Assembly: GCF_000969645.2 (NCBI RefSeq)
Contig: NZ_CP014222.1
Location: forward strand, 4,281,740-4,345,739
Source of the DNA: Janthinobacterium sp. B9-8
Lineage (GTDB): Bacteria; Pseudomonadota; Gammaproteobacteria; Burkholderiales; Chitinibacteraceae
Direction: 5' to 3'
Length of the DNA stretch: 64,000 nt
The translations under genes were made by a program, and so were the position numbers. Positions 35,833 through 46,000 of the stretch are shown here, one piece after another; position 1 is the first letter of the stretch, and the number at the start of each line of letters is the position of its first letter. The notes under the pieces are model-generated. The model made no database searches, was not told where the DNA came from, and saw nothing but the letters and a program-made list of their open reading frames with translations.

Positions 35833-38529
35833 ATGCGCGCCGATCAATTACTGGCTTCTTTTGCTGCTGCTTTTTCACAAGATCAGCGATTGATCTCATT
35901 GCAGATTGGCGATGGTGCTGCATGGGGGGATCAGTTGTTGCCCCAACGGGTAACAGGCACTGAAGGCATTAACCAGCCTTTTCTTTATTACATTGATTGC
36001 TTATCCACAGACGCTGCTTTAGAGCTTAAATCTTTACTAGGCTTACCGGTCGTGCTATCGATTACCGATGCAGAAGGGGGAGTGGTAGAGCGCTGTGGGG
36101 TCGTTTCTCAGGCGCAATTATTGGGCTCTGATGGCGGCTTCGCTCAATACAAGCTGACTGTTGAGCCGCCTTTTGCATTGCTCAGATACCGCCTTACTTC
36201 GCGAGTGCTGCAAGATTTAAGCGTGCCAGACATTATTAAAAAGATATTAGCCGAACACCAAGATAAAAACCCCGTCTTTGCTTCAGTACAAACGCTAGAT
36301 TTCAAGCTGTCTGGTGATTACCCGTCTCAATCTTATACCACTCAAAAAAATGAATCTGATTATGCGTTTCTATGCAGAATCATGCAGCGCGAAGGCCTAT
36401 CTTGGCGCTTCGTTCATTTAGCCGGTGATTCACCGCAAGTACAAATGGTGATTTTTGATGATGCTTACGCCATTCCAGAGGCCAGTGATTCGCACGTCAG
36501 GTTCCACAGGGCGGATTCCACAGAGGAGGCGGATGCCCTCACCGATTGGACCACTCAGCGCCAGCTAGGGAGCTGCAGCGTAGCCTTAGCCAGCTTCGAT
36601 TATAAAGCCGTTAAGACCAATCAAAGTTTTGATGACAGCTCGATTGATCAGGGTGAAGGCGGCCAGCAAATTCAGTCAAGCTTTGAAGATTACGGCTCAC
36701 TCGCACACTACTATGCGAACAATTCAGAAGACCTAAGCCACTACGCACAGCTACGCCAGCAATCGCACGATCAGGCTAAAAAGTCTTTTAGCGGCTCTGG
36801 CACTTTGCGATCTTTGCAGGCTGGGCAATGGTTTCGCTTAGAAGACCACCCCGCTCACGAATGGGATGCAGCTGAAAAGCGTGAATTTGTGGTGACCGAG
36901 CTTAAATTTACTGCCAATAATAATTTACCCCTTGATCTAACCCAGCAACTGCTGATGCTGGCACCTAGCCTATTGGCTGGCTCTAATCCTGCGGTCGCGG
37001 CGGAGAATGCACCTTATCAGGCAGACTTTACCGCCCAGCGCCGAGGGCAAGCACTCACCCCTCGCTATGACGAAAGCAGCAAGCCCAGCAGTTTTGGGGT
37101 GCAAACCGCCACTGTGGTTGGCCCTGCTGGATCAGAAGTCCATACCGACGAGCTGGGCCGGATCAAGATCCAGTTTTCATGGCAGCGAGCAGATGAGCAT
37201 CCTGAGTTTGGCGCAAATCTGGATGATAAATCCTCTTGCTGGGTTCGCGTTGCCTACCCCTCTGCGGGGGCAAGCTGGGGCCATCAATTTATCCCGCGTA
37301 TCGGTCAAGAAGTTTTAGTTAGCTACTTAGACAACGATATCGACCGGCCCATTGTGACGGGAGTGGTTTATAACGGCAGCCACGGAGTGCCTGATTTTAG
37401 TGGGGCTGGCTCTTTGCCTGCTAATAAAACACTGTCGGGGATTAAAACAAAGGAGCATCAAGGTGGGCAATACAATGAATTATTGTTTGATGATACCCCA
37501 CAGGAAGTACGTGCCAAGCTATCGAGTGAAACTGGTAAAACTCAGCTCAACCAAGGCTTTTTGACGCATCCCCGTAAAGATGGCAAGGCAGAGCCACGCG
37601 GGAATGGCTTTGAGCTTAGAACAGATTTGGCAGGAGCCATTAGGGGAGCGCAAGGCTTATTACTTACCGCGCATGATCAGCCCAGTGCTAGAGGCGCTCA
37701 ATTAGAACGAGACGAATTAATCGCTCAGCTAGAGCAAGCCCTTGCCATTGCCCAGCAACTGGCTAAGCAAGCAGAAACGCATGAGGCAGAGAGCACCGAT
37801 ACCAAGCAAGAAGAACAGCTATTAAACGATTTAAAAAAATGGCACGCGGGTAGCAATACAGATAAAGAAGGCAAAGGAGGCGGCAAAGGCATCGTGGCGA
37901 TGAGCGCCCCCGCTGGCATTGCTATCTCGTCCCAATCAGCGATCAGCATGGTATCTGGCGCTAATCATGATCAGATTGCTGCAAAAGACAGCAACCACAG
38001 TATTGGGCAAAAGCTGCGTTTTCGTATTGGGGAATCGCTGTCGATTTTTGTTCAGCAAATGGGCATGAAACTGATTGCTGCAGCAGGCAAGATTCATATT
38101 CAAGCGCAAAGCGATCAGATGGAAATTGGCTCAGCCAAGCGTTTACACCTCTACTCCTTAGAAGAGATTTTTCTGGAAGCCCCCAAGATTACCCTGCGTA
38201 CTCAAGGCACCGATATTGCGCTTGGGGCCGGTAATATCATCACGCAAGCATCAGGCACTCATACCCAAAAAGCCAGTCAGCATAATATGGAAGGCCCCGG
38301 TAATGGGAGCCCTCAGCTGCCTAAGATGCCTAAGAGCGAAAGTAAAACAGATGAGCAATTTTCAATCGTCAGCCGCTCTGGCAAAGCCATCACTGAGGTA
38401 AAGCACGAAATACACAGTGATGCGGGCAAGCTATTAGAAAGTGGCAGCACAGATGCCAAGGGGGCCAGCAGCCGCCTTGTAGGTAAAGCGATTGAGTCGA
38501 TCAACCTTAAACTCACACGGAAAAAATAA
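35833..38529 (+). CDS. vgrG: Type VI secretion spike protein VgrG
   Basis: An 898-aa trimeric spike that loads effectors on the T6SS tube tip. The N-terminal gp27-like part (residues ~15-380; QRVTGTEGINQPFLYYIDCL), the gp5 OB-fold (~425-520; VHTDELGRIKIQFSW, WVRVAYPSAGASWGHQFIPR) and a C-terminal DUF2345 region (~690-850) are present, with no enzymatic extension. It carries the lipase-like effector and its immunity gene directly downstream; the stop overlaps the effector start (TAATG). There are no T6SS structural genes here, so it must use a chromosomal apparatus. Its position inside a satellite island is unusual. Confidence 0.95.
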   Translation: MRADQLLASFAAAFSQDQRLISLQIGDGAAWGDQLLPQRVTGTEGINQPFLYYIDCLSTDAALELKSLLGLPVVLSITDAEGGVVERCGVVSQAQLLGSDGGFAQYKLTVEPPFALLRYRLTSRVLQDLSVPDIIKKILAEHQDKNPVFASVQTLDFKLSGDYPSQSYTTQKNESDYAFLCRIMQREGLSWRFVHLAGDSPQVQMVIFDDAYAIPEASDSHVRFHRADSTEEADALTDWTTQRQLGSCSVALASFDYKAVKTNQSFDDSSIDQGEGGQQIQSSFEDYGSLAHYYANNSEDLSHYAQLRQQSHDQAKKSFSGSGTLRSLQAGQWFRLEDHPAHEWDAAEKREFVVTELKFTANNNLPLDLTQQLLMLAPSLLAGSNPAVAAENAPYQADFTAQRRGQALTPRYDESSKPSSFGVQTATVVGPAGSEVHTDELGRIKIQFSWQRADEHPEFGANLDDKSSCWVRVAYPSAGASWGHQFIPRIGQEVLVSYLDNDIDRPIVTGVVYNGSHGVPDFSGAGSLPANKTLSGIKTKEHQGGQYNELLFDDTPQEVRAKLSSETGKTQLNQGFLTHPRKDGKAEPRGNGFELRTDLAGAIRGAQGLLLTAHDQPSARGAQLERDELIAQLEQALAIAQQLAKQAETHEAESTDTKQEEQLLNDLKKWHAGSNTDKEGKGGGKGIVAMSAPAGIAISSQSAISMVSGANHDQIAAKDSNHSIGQKLRFRIGESLSIFVQQMGMKLIAAAGKIHIQAQSDQMEIGSAKRLHLYSLEEIFLEAPKITLRTQGTDIALGAGNIITQASGTHTQKASQHNMEGPGNGSPQLPKMPKSESKTDEQFSIVSRSGKAITEVKHEIHSDAGKLLESGSTDAKGASSRLVGKAIESINLKLTRKK

Positions 38530-40247
38530 TGGCAAAGCAAGCTGTTGATTCTAAAGCGGTACGCCGTTTGCCCTTACAGTTTGATGATAAGGGTGAGCCG
38601 ATGTTTAGCTCCGTAAAAAGCCCAGAGGACTTTAAGCCGACTGCACTCATCATTCGCCCTCCGCATACTGCGATTCCTGTGATTTTTGTGCCGGGGATTA
38701 TGGGGACAAATATACGAATGGCAGAAGAAAAAAAAGATGCATGGGCCCCTCCAAACAGCGCATTGTCAGGGCTGGGTCAAGCTTTAAAACGTAGCGTTCA
38801 AAAACCGGAACAAAGGCAAGTTCAATTTGATCCAAACAATACGGAAGTGAATCCAGATGGGCCGTGCAGCATCCCCAGCAACTTCTTTATGCTCACCGAA
38901 AAAGAAGCCAAAAAACGGGGCTGGGGAGCACTTCACGCCGATAGCTACCATGAAACACTACAGCAATTAGAAATCAGCCTGAATGAGCAATACAGCAAGC
39001 CTGGCCGTAGTGAAGAAGATGGCAACCATTTGCTGGAAGAAATTGGGCTCTTAACCCAACTTGGCACTACCGAGGGGACAGCTAAAAGCAAGCCTGATTA
39101 TAAAAAAGCCGCTGCCAAGGCCGCAGCTGCATGGGATAAAACTCCGCCCGCACTCAGTGCAGCAGAAATGGATAAATTAGACGACTATTACTACCCCGTA
39201 TGGGCATGTGGCTATAACTGGCTACAAAGTAATAAAGAATCTGGCGAGCAATTACTCAAGCGCATTGATGAAATCATTCAATTTTATGATGACAGCCAGT
39301 ATTTTGATTGCAGTAAAGTGATCTTAGTTACCCACTCAATGGGTGGATTTGTTGCCCGCTCCGCCGCGCAACAAGATTCCAGCAAAATCCTAGGCATTGT
39401 GCATGGCGTACAACCCGTGGCTGGTGCGCCAGTAGTTTACCGGCGTTTTAGGGCTGGCACTGAAGTGGATGGTTTTTTTGATATTGCAGGTGCTGCTGCC
39501 GCTGCAATTATTGGCTGGAACGCTGCCGATATCACTCCGGCCTTATCCTGCGCGCCCGGCCCATTAGAGCTGCTGCCAAATACGGCTTACCCAAAAGGCT
39601 GGCTCAAAATCATTCAAAAAACTGGCGGCGAAGAAAGAATCATAAAGCAGCTGCCCGAATCAGATCCCTATGAAGAAATCTACAGCAAAACTACAGACGA
39701 CTGCTGGTGGGGGATGGTCGATCCATCGTTAATTGATCCGGCAGGGGTAATTCAATCTGCCAAGAATAAATCACCTCTAAAAGCATATAAAGATGCGTTG
39801 ATTATCGCCGCCAATTTTCACGATGCAGTAGGCCTTTCTGCTCATCCTAAAACATATGGCTACTATGGTGTTGATGACCATAAATTTCTAACCTTTGGCA
39901 GCGTTAGTTGGGATACTAAAAACAAAGTCACTACTGAAAATGAACCCACGTTATTTACAGCAAAAGACCAATGGCGTAACACCACAGGTAAAGCAGATGT
40001 AGCTCTTGATGCTGAAAACATCCTGCATTTTAAATTAAGAAATGATAGAGATCAGGGCGGTGATGGCACAGTGCCTTTAGTTTCAGGCGCTGTACTGGAA
40101 AAATTACTTCCTGCTCCGCAAATGGTTTTTAAAATGCATGGCTTTAATCATCAAAATAGTTATAAAAATCTATTTGCCATGCAGTCCACCATCTACAGCA
40201 TCGCCAAATTGATTCAGCTTGCGGAGCCTGTCAAACCATGCAAATAA
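38529..40247 (+). CDS. Putative T6SS lipase effector (alpha/beta hydrolase)
   Basis: A 572-aa protein without a signal peptide. The alpha/beta-hydrolase core has an early oxyanion-type loop (IPVIFVPGIMGTNIRMAE) and a nucleophile elbow VTHSMGGFVAR with Ser270. Candidate acid and His residues lie near GGDGTVPLVSGA and KMHGFNHQNS. This architecture fits Tle-type antibacterial phospholipases. The start overlaps the vgrG stop, and a Tli4-like immunity gene follows with a 10-bp overlap, so this is a classical spike-effector-immunity cassette. Lipase specificity is inferred. Confidence 0.85.
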   Translation: MAKQAVDSKAVRRLPLQFDDKGEPMFSSVKSPEDFKPTALIIRPPHTAIPVIFVPGIMGTNIRMAEEKKDAWAPPNSALSGLGQALKRSVQKPEQRQVQFDPNNTEVNPDGPCSIPSNFFMLTEKEAKKRGWGALHADSYHETLQQLEISLNEQYSKPGRSEEDGNHLLEEIGLLTQLGTTEGTAKSKPDYKKAAAKAAAAWDKTPPALSAAEMDKLDDYYYPVWACGYNWLQSNKESGEQLLKRIDEIIQFYDDSQYFDCSKVILVTHSMGGFVARSAAQQDSSKILGIVHGVQPVAGAPVVYRRFRAGTEVDGFFDIAGAAAAAIIGWNAADITPALSCAPGPLELLPNTAYPKGWLKIIQKTGGEERIIKQLPESDPYEEIYSKTTDDCWWGMVDPSLIDPAGVIQSAKNKSPLKAYKDALIIAANFHDAVGLSAHPKTYGYYGVDDHKFLTFGSVSWDTKNKVTTENEPTLFTAKDQWRNTTGKADVALDAENILHFKLRNDRDQGGDGTVPLVSGAVLEKLLPAPQMVFKMHGFNHQNSYKNLFAMQSTIYSIAKLIQLAEPVKPCK

Positions 40248-41233
40248 GACCATTACAAATAACCACTATCGTCATCACTTTCTTATTTTCATTAATGACA
40301 AATACTTATGCAGCGGAGCAAACTATGTTTGAAAAAACAAAAACTTATTGTTTTGGGCGTTACTTAGTTGATGTACCTAATGAGGCTGAGTTAGCAAGTG
40401 AAGGAAATAGTTATAAAGAACTGAAAATTCAGTCAAAAAAAACGAGTAGTGAAATTTTTGAAAAGATAATAAAAGAACAAGAGGAGCTTTTAAAAAATGA
40501 GAAAAACGTCAGATCTTATAAATATGTTGAAACTCGCTTTGCAGGAAATAAAAACCAAAGGATGATTGTTTCTTCAAGATTTGCATTTAATGATAAAGCA
40601 TTTGGGATTGACACTTACAAGAAGGTAACTAATGGGTATTCATTTATAACATCAGATCGATCATTTGATGATGTCAGAATTAAAGAAATATTAGCTGGAT
40701 ATGAGCAATATCTTAACCAAGTTCGATATCGATCCCAAAGTGAGATCCCCAAAGAACCCGGTTTTTGTTTTGAAAATGGCTTTGTGGCTAATGATGGAAA
40801 AGCACAACAAGCAGAAGCAGCAAGTTTATATTTTGTTTTAAAGAATCACCCATATGTAAAAATACGTATTTCTAGCGATGTTTACTTCAAAAAATATAAA
40901 ACATTGTTAGAGAGAATGGATGAATCAGGCGTAAAAAAACAGTTTTTAAATAAAATAAAAACAGTCAAGCAAGGCCCTCGTGAAGTGAACTCCCTAAAAG
41001 GGGAAGAATCACTAGATGTATTTCCTTCTGATGATGAAACCGGAGTGGCCCATGCCTTTGTTTGGGAAACCTTAGGTGAAGTCGGCAATCCACTTCTACC
41101 AAGCATTCATTTAGAGGTGAATACCGGAGAAGCCGGAGCGGGGCAACACTTCCCAGCTACTTTAAGCAATCGAGAGGCAATGGCTCTATACGAAGCAATT
41201 GTTAAAACAATTCGTATTCGTCCAAGTAATTAA
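40238..41233 (+). CDS. Tli4-family T6SS immunity protein
   Basis: A 331-aa periplasmic protein. Signal peptide LQITTIVITFLFSLMTNTYA, then TYCFGRYLVDVPNEAELASE, the typical start of the Tli4 family, and a C-terminal domain ending EAIVKTIRIRPSN. It protects against the lipase-type effector encoded immediately upstream, which would act in the periplasm. It is more AT-rich than its neighbours, a common mark of immunity genes under fast turnover. Confidence 0.85.
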   Translation: MQIRPLQITTIVITFLFSLMTNTYAAEQTMFEKTKTYCFGRYLVDVPNEAELASEGNSYKELKIQSKKTSSEIFEKIIKEQEELLKNEKNVRSYKYVETRFAGNKNQRMIVSSRFAFNDKAFGIDTYKKVTNGYSFITSDRSFDDVRIKEILAGYEQYLNQVRYRSQSEIPKEPGFCFENGFVANDGKAQQAEAASLYFVLKNHPYVKIRISSDVYFKKYKTLLERMDESGVKKQFLNKIKTVKQGPREVNSLKGEESLDVFPSDDETGVAHAFVWETLGEVGNPLLPSIHLEVNTGEAGAGQHFPATLSNREAMALYEAIVKTIRIRPSN

Positions 41234-41332
41234 TACCTCTGCGCTCATGATGCTTAGCCATGCAAAGACGAAACTGTATTTACACAAATCCTATTTTTCA
41301 ATAGCTAGTGCACATTATTTAAATTGCTTAGT

Positions 41333-42286
41333 ATGGCTAAAAAAACCTACTCATTTGAATTTATCATTGCGGTTCTGAAGCAAGGTGAAGCAGGAGCCAC
41401 AGCCATAGAGCTGCATCGTCAGCATGGCATTTCCCCTGCTTCATTTTTTACGTGGCGGATGAAATTTAGTGGTATGGATGTCGCAATGATGGAGGAAAGA
41501 AAAAAACACCTCCTTGTAGAAGCCCTTTTAAGAAGAAAGCAGGCGAATGCAGATAATAAAGATCGTGCACTCAATGAGTTGAATAAACCATCAGAAGTTG
41601 CACGGACTTTATTACCTAGCGCGGTGCAAAAGGCCATAAAGCGCTGGAAGGCATCCGTAAGAAGTCACACCACAATTGAAAAGCAAAAAATAATCAGCCT
41701 GAAGGCCATTCAAGGCATTGCACATGCTTGGGGTGGTGAGTGCTTATCCGCTGATTATGTAAACTTATTGACAAGGGTGTCTATTCGTTGCGCCAAGGGG
41801 CATTATTGGCAATGTAAACCCAGCCATTTAATTACAGGGAAATTTTGCCTTATTTGCGCTAAGGATGAACAAAAGCAGCGTGATTTAGAAAATATCAAAA
41901 AAATAGCCGTAGCACGCGGCTGGCAATGTCTGACGATTGAATATAAGGGCTGTAAATCTGCCGTTGCATGGCGTTGTAAAAATGGGCATGAATTTACCGT
42001 CAGACCCGATAGCATTAGTGCGGGCTTTGGTTGCATGCAATGTTTTAAAGACCGCCGTCAAAAAACGCTGGCCAAGATGCAAGACTTGGCAAAAGCAAGA
42101 GGAGGGGTTTGTTTATCTGAGCGTTATGACGCTTATGAGCGCTTACTTTGGCAATGCCAGCGTGGCCATAGATGGAAGGCTCATTCAAGAGATATTTGCA
42201 GAGGACATTGGTGTCAGCAGTGCTCATCAATAGAGAAAATAACCCGATCTGGGAGCCCTGCTTGGATCAAGTATGGGAGCATTTAA
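41333..42286 (+). CDS. IS3 OrfA-like helix-turn-helix fused to three zinc ribbons
   Basis: A 317-aa chimeric protein. Residues 1-~65 (KKTYSFEFIIAVLKQGEAGA, HGISPASFFTWRMKFSGM) look like the helix-turn-helix of an IS3-family OrfA transposase subunit, followed by a basic helical linker. The rest holds three treble-clef/zinc-ribbon repeats of the W-C-GH-CxxC type: GHYWQCKPSH...CLIC, WRCKNGHEF...CMQC and WQCQRGHRW...CQQC. There is no catalytic DDE domain and no OrfB downstream, so it is not a working IS. It is probably a DNA-binding protein. The ATG at 41333 is used; no clear Shine-Dalgarno. Confidence 0.75.
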   Translation: MAKKTYSFEFIIAVLKQGEAGATAIELHRQHGISPASFFTWRMKFSGMDVAMMEERKKHLLVEALLRRKQANADNKDRALNELNKPSEVARTLLPSAVQKAIKRWKASVRSHTTIEKQKIISLKAIQGIAHAWGGECLSADYVNLLTRVSIRCAKGHYWQCKPSHLITGKFCLICAKDEQKQRDLENIKKIAVARGWQCLTIEYKGCKSAVAWRCKNGHEFTVRPDSISAGFGCMQCFKDRRQKTLAKMQDLAKARGGVCLSERYDAYERLLWQCQRGHRWKAHSRDICRGHWCQQCSSIEKITRSGSPAWIKYGSI

Positions 42287-42319
42287 AATGTAGTAGTTTA
42301 GATCTGAACTTCTACAAAT

Positions 42320-42357
42320 AAACACAAAGCCCAGCGGCGAGGCTGGGCTTTTTATCA
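42320..42357 (+). terminator. Rho-independent terminator after the zinc-ribbon gene
   Basis: AAAGCCCAGC and GCTGGGCTTT arms followed by a T-rich tract, about 35 bp after the stop at 42286; a textbook intrinsic terminator on the plus strand, ending the T6SS/zinc-ribbon side. Confidence 0.85.
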
Positions 42358-42460
42358 TCTAGCAGGTGTATCCGGTTTTGATGATTGCACGCGTGATTCA
42401 TACTTTGATCCCCTCTTTACATTGCGCCTCTGTATTTTATTTTGCTAGATAGTAAAAAAA

Positions 42461-42545
42461 AGCAACAAACGCAACAAAACAACAAACATACACCTCAAGC
42501 CCGCATTCCTATTGGGTTGGCTGATTTGTTGTCTCTTTGTTACAT
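42461..42545. repeat. Iteron-like element A (inverted relative to element B)
   Basis: GCAACAAAC, GCAACAAAA and CAACAAACA in near-tandem (42461-42491), then CCCGCATT, then TTTGTTGTC (42525-42533). Read on the minus strand this gives the same order of words as element B at 49188-49304: ACAACAAA, AATGCGGG, then clustered TTTGTTG units. It lies 3' of the NACHT gene. It could be part of a replication origin/crr pair as in P4, or a duplication flanking the defence cargo. Confidence 0.55.
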
Positions 42546-42620
42546 CCTCCTTTTTTGTGGCGAATTCTTACTAGAGAAGCAGTTCGACATTAGTTATCAC
42601 GCATTTTTAAAGTAAAAAAT

Positions 42621-42711
42621 ATGTGATTTTCGTAGGGTGTGCAAGTGCATTTCTTGGGCACCGGCCCTTGGGGCGTAACTCCTACGGAGTTTCCACCCTA
42701 CGAAAAACACA
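42621..42711. repeat. Palindromic GTAGGGTG element inside the island
   Basis: Arms TTTTCGTAGGGTG (42627-42639) and CACCCTACGAAAA (42694-42706), extended by ATGTG/CACAT with one mismatch. It is of the same general type as the chromosomal GTAGG palindromes, so the element family also inserts into mobile DNA. Confidence 0.6.
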
Positions 42712-43052
42712 TGATTGAAAAGCATTGGGTAATTTATGCTTAGGCACTTATATCCACTAAAACTCATTGAATATCGCCACCCCGCTTACCAATTTCGCCT
42801 TATTAAATCAAGAGCTGACGCTCTGTTGAAACGATTAGGTTAGACTGAGCGACAGGCCGCTATCGGGCAGAAGCAGGCAATAAGACGTGTGATTACTCTC
42901 GGTTGAACATTCACTATTGCAGACACTCAATCCTTCGGCAACTATCTCGCTCCTCGGCCTTAGCAGACATATTAATATGTCATTTTTAGGTCGATTCTGT
43001 TTCAAACTTTGGTGTCCATATTTTCCTGCACACATCACTATTTAAAACAACT

Positions 43053-46000
43053 CTATGGCGAATTAATTAATGCCTGATTTTCTTTGGGCAGCCGTGGTCG
43101 TAAATCTAGAACCTTAACTGCCAGTTTTAGCGACCACATTTTTTCAGACTCGATTCTTCTAGCTTCCTCTTCAAGCATCTGGCGTAAGCCAGCAATATCA
43201 AGCTTCACCCCTGTTTCAGGATGATCCCATTTTCTATCCCGAGTTACAGTCACAAGTAAACAGCCAGCACGACGGTTGTCTGGCGCCATGTATTTACTCA
43301 CAAGCTGTTTTTCTAGAGTGTCACGTAAATCACGGCCTGTACGCTCATCGCCCAGTTTGAGCTCAATGACGCTTTCTAAATTAGGCTTAATGATATGCAG
43401 ACGAATGTCGGTTTCTTTTTCGTCGGCAGTAACTTCCTCTTGGTTGACCTTATAAATGCCATTTGCACTATTTGACAATTCATGTGCAATGGCACGGCGC
43501 ATGAGCTTTTCTTCCTTAATTGCCGCCCAAAGCTCTCGCGGAGAATCATCCCGCAGCAACAAATCGTCTAGATCGTCCAGCCTGTCGCACATCAACACAA
43601 AAAATTCATCGTTATTGGCAGGCGCAATTTCATACGACTTTAACAATTTAACAATTTGAGCAGTTTCATAAATCTGTTCGTCCATTTCCTTCGCGGCTTT
43701 TTCTTTGGCAAGGATTAAGGCGCGATCTCTAAAATGAAAAAATAGTGGATCTGCGGCCAATTTCGCTTTAATACGCCAACCTTCTACGCCACCAAGATTT
43801 AAAACAGCATCCAACAGGTAGTTCCTTCCACTTTGAGCATGATCTCGCTGATTCGGGGAGTACACACTGTCATGGCTAATATCTTCGTCAATTTTCACAT
43901 ATCGATAAGCCAGTCGTAGCAATTCCAGTAGTAGTTCAGGCGCAAAATTAGGCTCCGTCAATTCAAATAAGCGTTCCTGATGACGATCTCCAAATAACGC
44001 CGCAATCCACCTCACGCCGGGAGCATCTGCGTCATTTTCACGCCCCTCCAGTCCATCGATCAATATTCGAACACCAGATTCGGGGGACTGGCGCAGCAAA
44101 ATAGGCAACCATAGCGAGGCAAATTCCGAGTTCAACCCTTGTTCAAGCCGAACTTTAGCCTGCTGCTCAATCAACGAGATTTGACTGTCTTCGCCATAAG
44201 CTATAAGCAAGTTCAAGACCATGCTCAACCTTGTTTCGACCAGATATTTATCTTCGCCATCTTCCAATGGCGGCAGCGCAGCAAGCCATTTAGCCATCTG
44301 AGGAATAAATAACTGGATTATTGCTTGAGATGCACTTCGCAAGCTTTGCAATATGTGGAAATGTGTAACCGTGGACTCCGACAGCTCGCTCGCCAATTCA
44401 ACTCCAATTGTTGCAGCAAGCGCATCTGGATGAACAATAGCCAAATCATCTAGCCACGCGGGGAGGCGGTTTAGCTCTATCAATGCATAACGGCTTGCGA
44501 TCAAAGCCTCGTCATGGCTCAGCGTTCTTGCCCAGTTTGGATCTTCTGCTTCTGCGTAAATCCCAGCTAAACCCATCAGCCACGAGTAGCGAGTAATATT
44601 TCTTTTTTCGTCTAAGCGTTCACCGCGTAACGATGGGCGTTCTTTGCGCCAGAGCACCATCATTGAGGCACGGAGTCGATCAACAATGTCTTGCTTGAAG
44701 TGTTTTTCAAAAAATGGTCGATTCCATCCTGCGAACTTATTATCACCATCACCGCGAGCCGACTTCCATAGGTTCAATGCTGTTGTTTCATGACGATCGG
44801 TTGAAAATGCTTTTTCTGGATGACTTGATACTTCTTTCCAAAATGCAAGCCAACTAGCGTAAACCTTGACTTCTTTACGTTGTCTTTGTCGGTTATCTTT
44901 CTGCTCTTGTTTTTCCCATTTTTCCCGTGCTGGATTATTGCTTATAGTTTGTATGTAGCTGTTGAGATGCTCAATTAACTCAAGCTGATCCGCGATCAGC
45001 GTTTGTATAAATTCGGCGTATTGTTCTCGACCCGTATTCGGCCCTCTGTGGAGCCACATAGCCAACTCAAGTAGCAATAAACGTTCAGAAGTAGGACGAC
45101 ACTGCTCCACGAGTTTTTCTAGTACCCAGCCGCAATCCTGTTCAGCATTTAGTTGAAGTGGACCATCCAAACATGTGCGATACATACGAGCCCAGGGGGT
45201 GCTTTCCCTTTCAAAGCCTTGAGTAAATGCAATATCTGCCCAGAAAAATATTTCACGATACGGATTTGGCAAAGCCGCAAGCTCTTGCTTCAAGATGTTG
45301 ATAAGCTCTTTCTGGCTTGAATAGCCATTTTTTGAAAAACGTAACGCCACAATAACTGATTTAAACAATGCCTCACTACGTTCACCTGCGACTAACTGCC
45401 GCACACAACATGCTGCTAATGCTTGCAGCAAATGCGGTCTGGTCGTACTAAAGCGCCAAGCCGGTTGAAACTCAGCATTCTCCAAAATAAGCTCGCTTAG
45501 CTTTTGCCGCAATCCATCCAAAAGAATCGGTGTAATTACTACGTCAGCAATCAGCCGAGGCCACTGCCAACCCAGCAAACCCACTTCATTAACTTTTTCT
45601 GAAGTGTGCTCTAGCAAAAATTCAAGCTGCTCAATCGATAAATGGCTAGGAAAAAAACTCACTATGGCTGTTTTTAACAATTGCTCCGGCCATTGCTCAA
45701 CGTACTGCTGCATATTGGCGACGACATCAAAAATACAAGAATCATTAAGTTGCCCCAAGGTTTCCAATCCACTGCGTCGAACTCGTTGATTTTCAGTGGG
45801 ATTGATTGCCGCAGCGTATGCCAAATCAGCACATTGATTAATTTCACCGCTACCAATCACGTCAACCAACAATTCCCGTACTTCCATATTTTCAATACCA
45901 ACATCCCACAGCTCGCGTATTAACGATGCCAGCTCAGCATGTGCAAACCGCTGAATCTGAATGCTGGCCGTATGCATTCCTCTCCAGCCACCATGCTGAT

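Larger units (their letters stand above)
42287..43052. other. Noncoding region between the T6SS cargo and the NACHT gene
   Basis: About 770 bp holding the terminator, iteron-like element A and the GTAGGGTG palindrome listed separately, plus a perfect 16-bp palindrome GACATATTAATATGTC (42966-42981). No supportable ORF; the 67-aa frame at 42835-43038 shows no recognisable features. Confidence 0.5.

Noticed and set aside
41324..42286. A complete IS3-family insertion sequence
   Set aside because: There is no OrfB/DDE transposase, no terminal inverted repeats and no target duplication; only the OrfA-like domain is present, fused to zinc ribbons.
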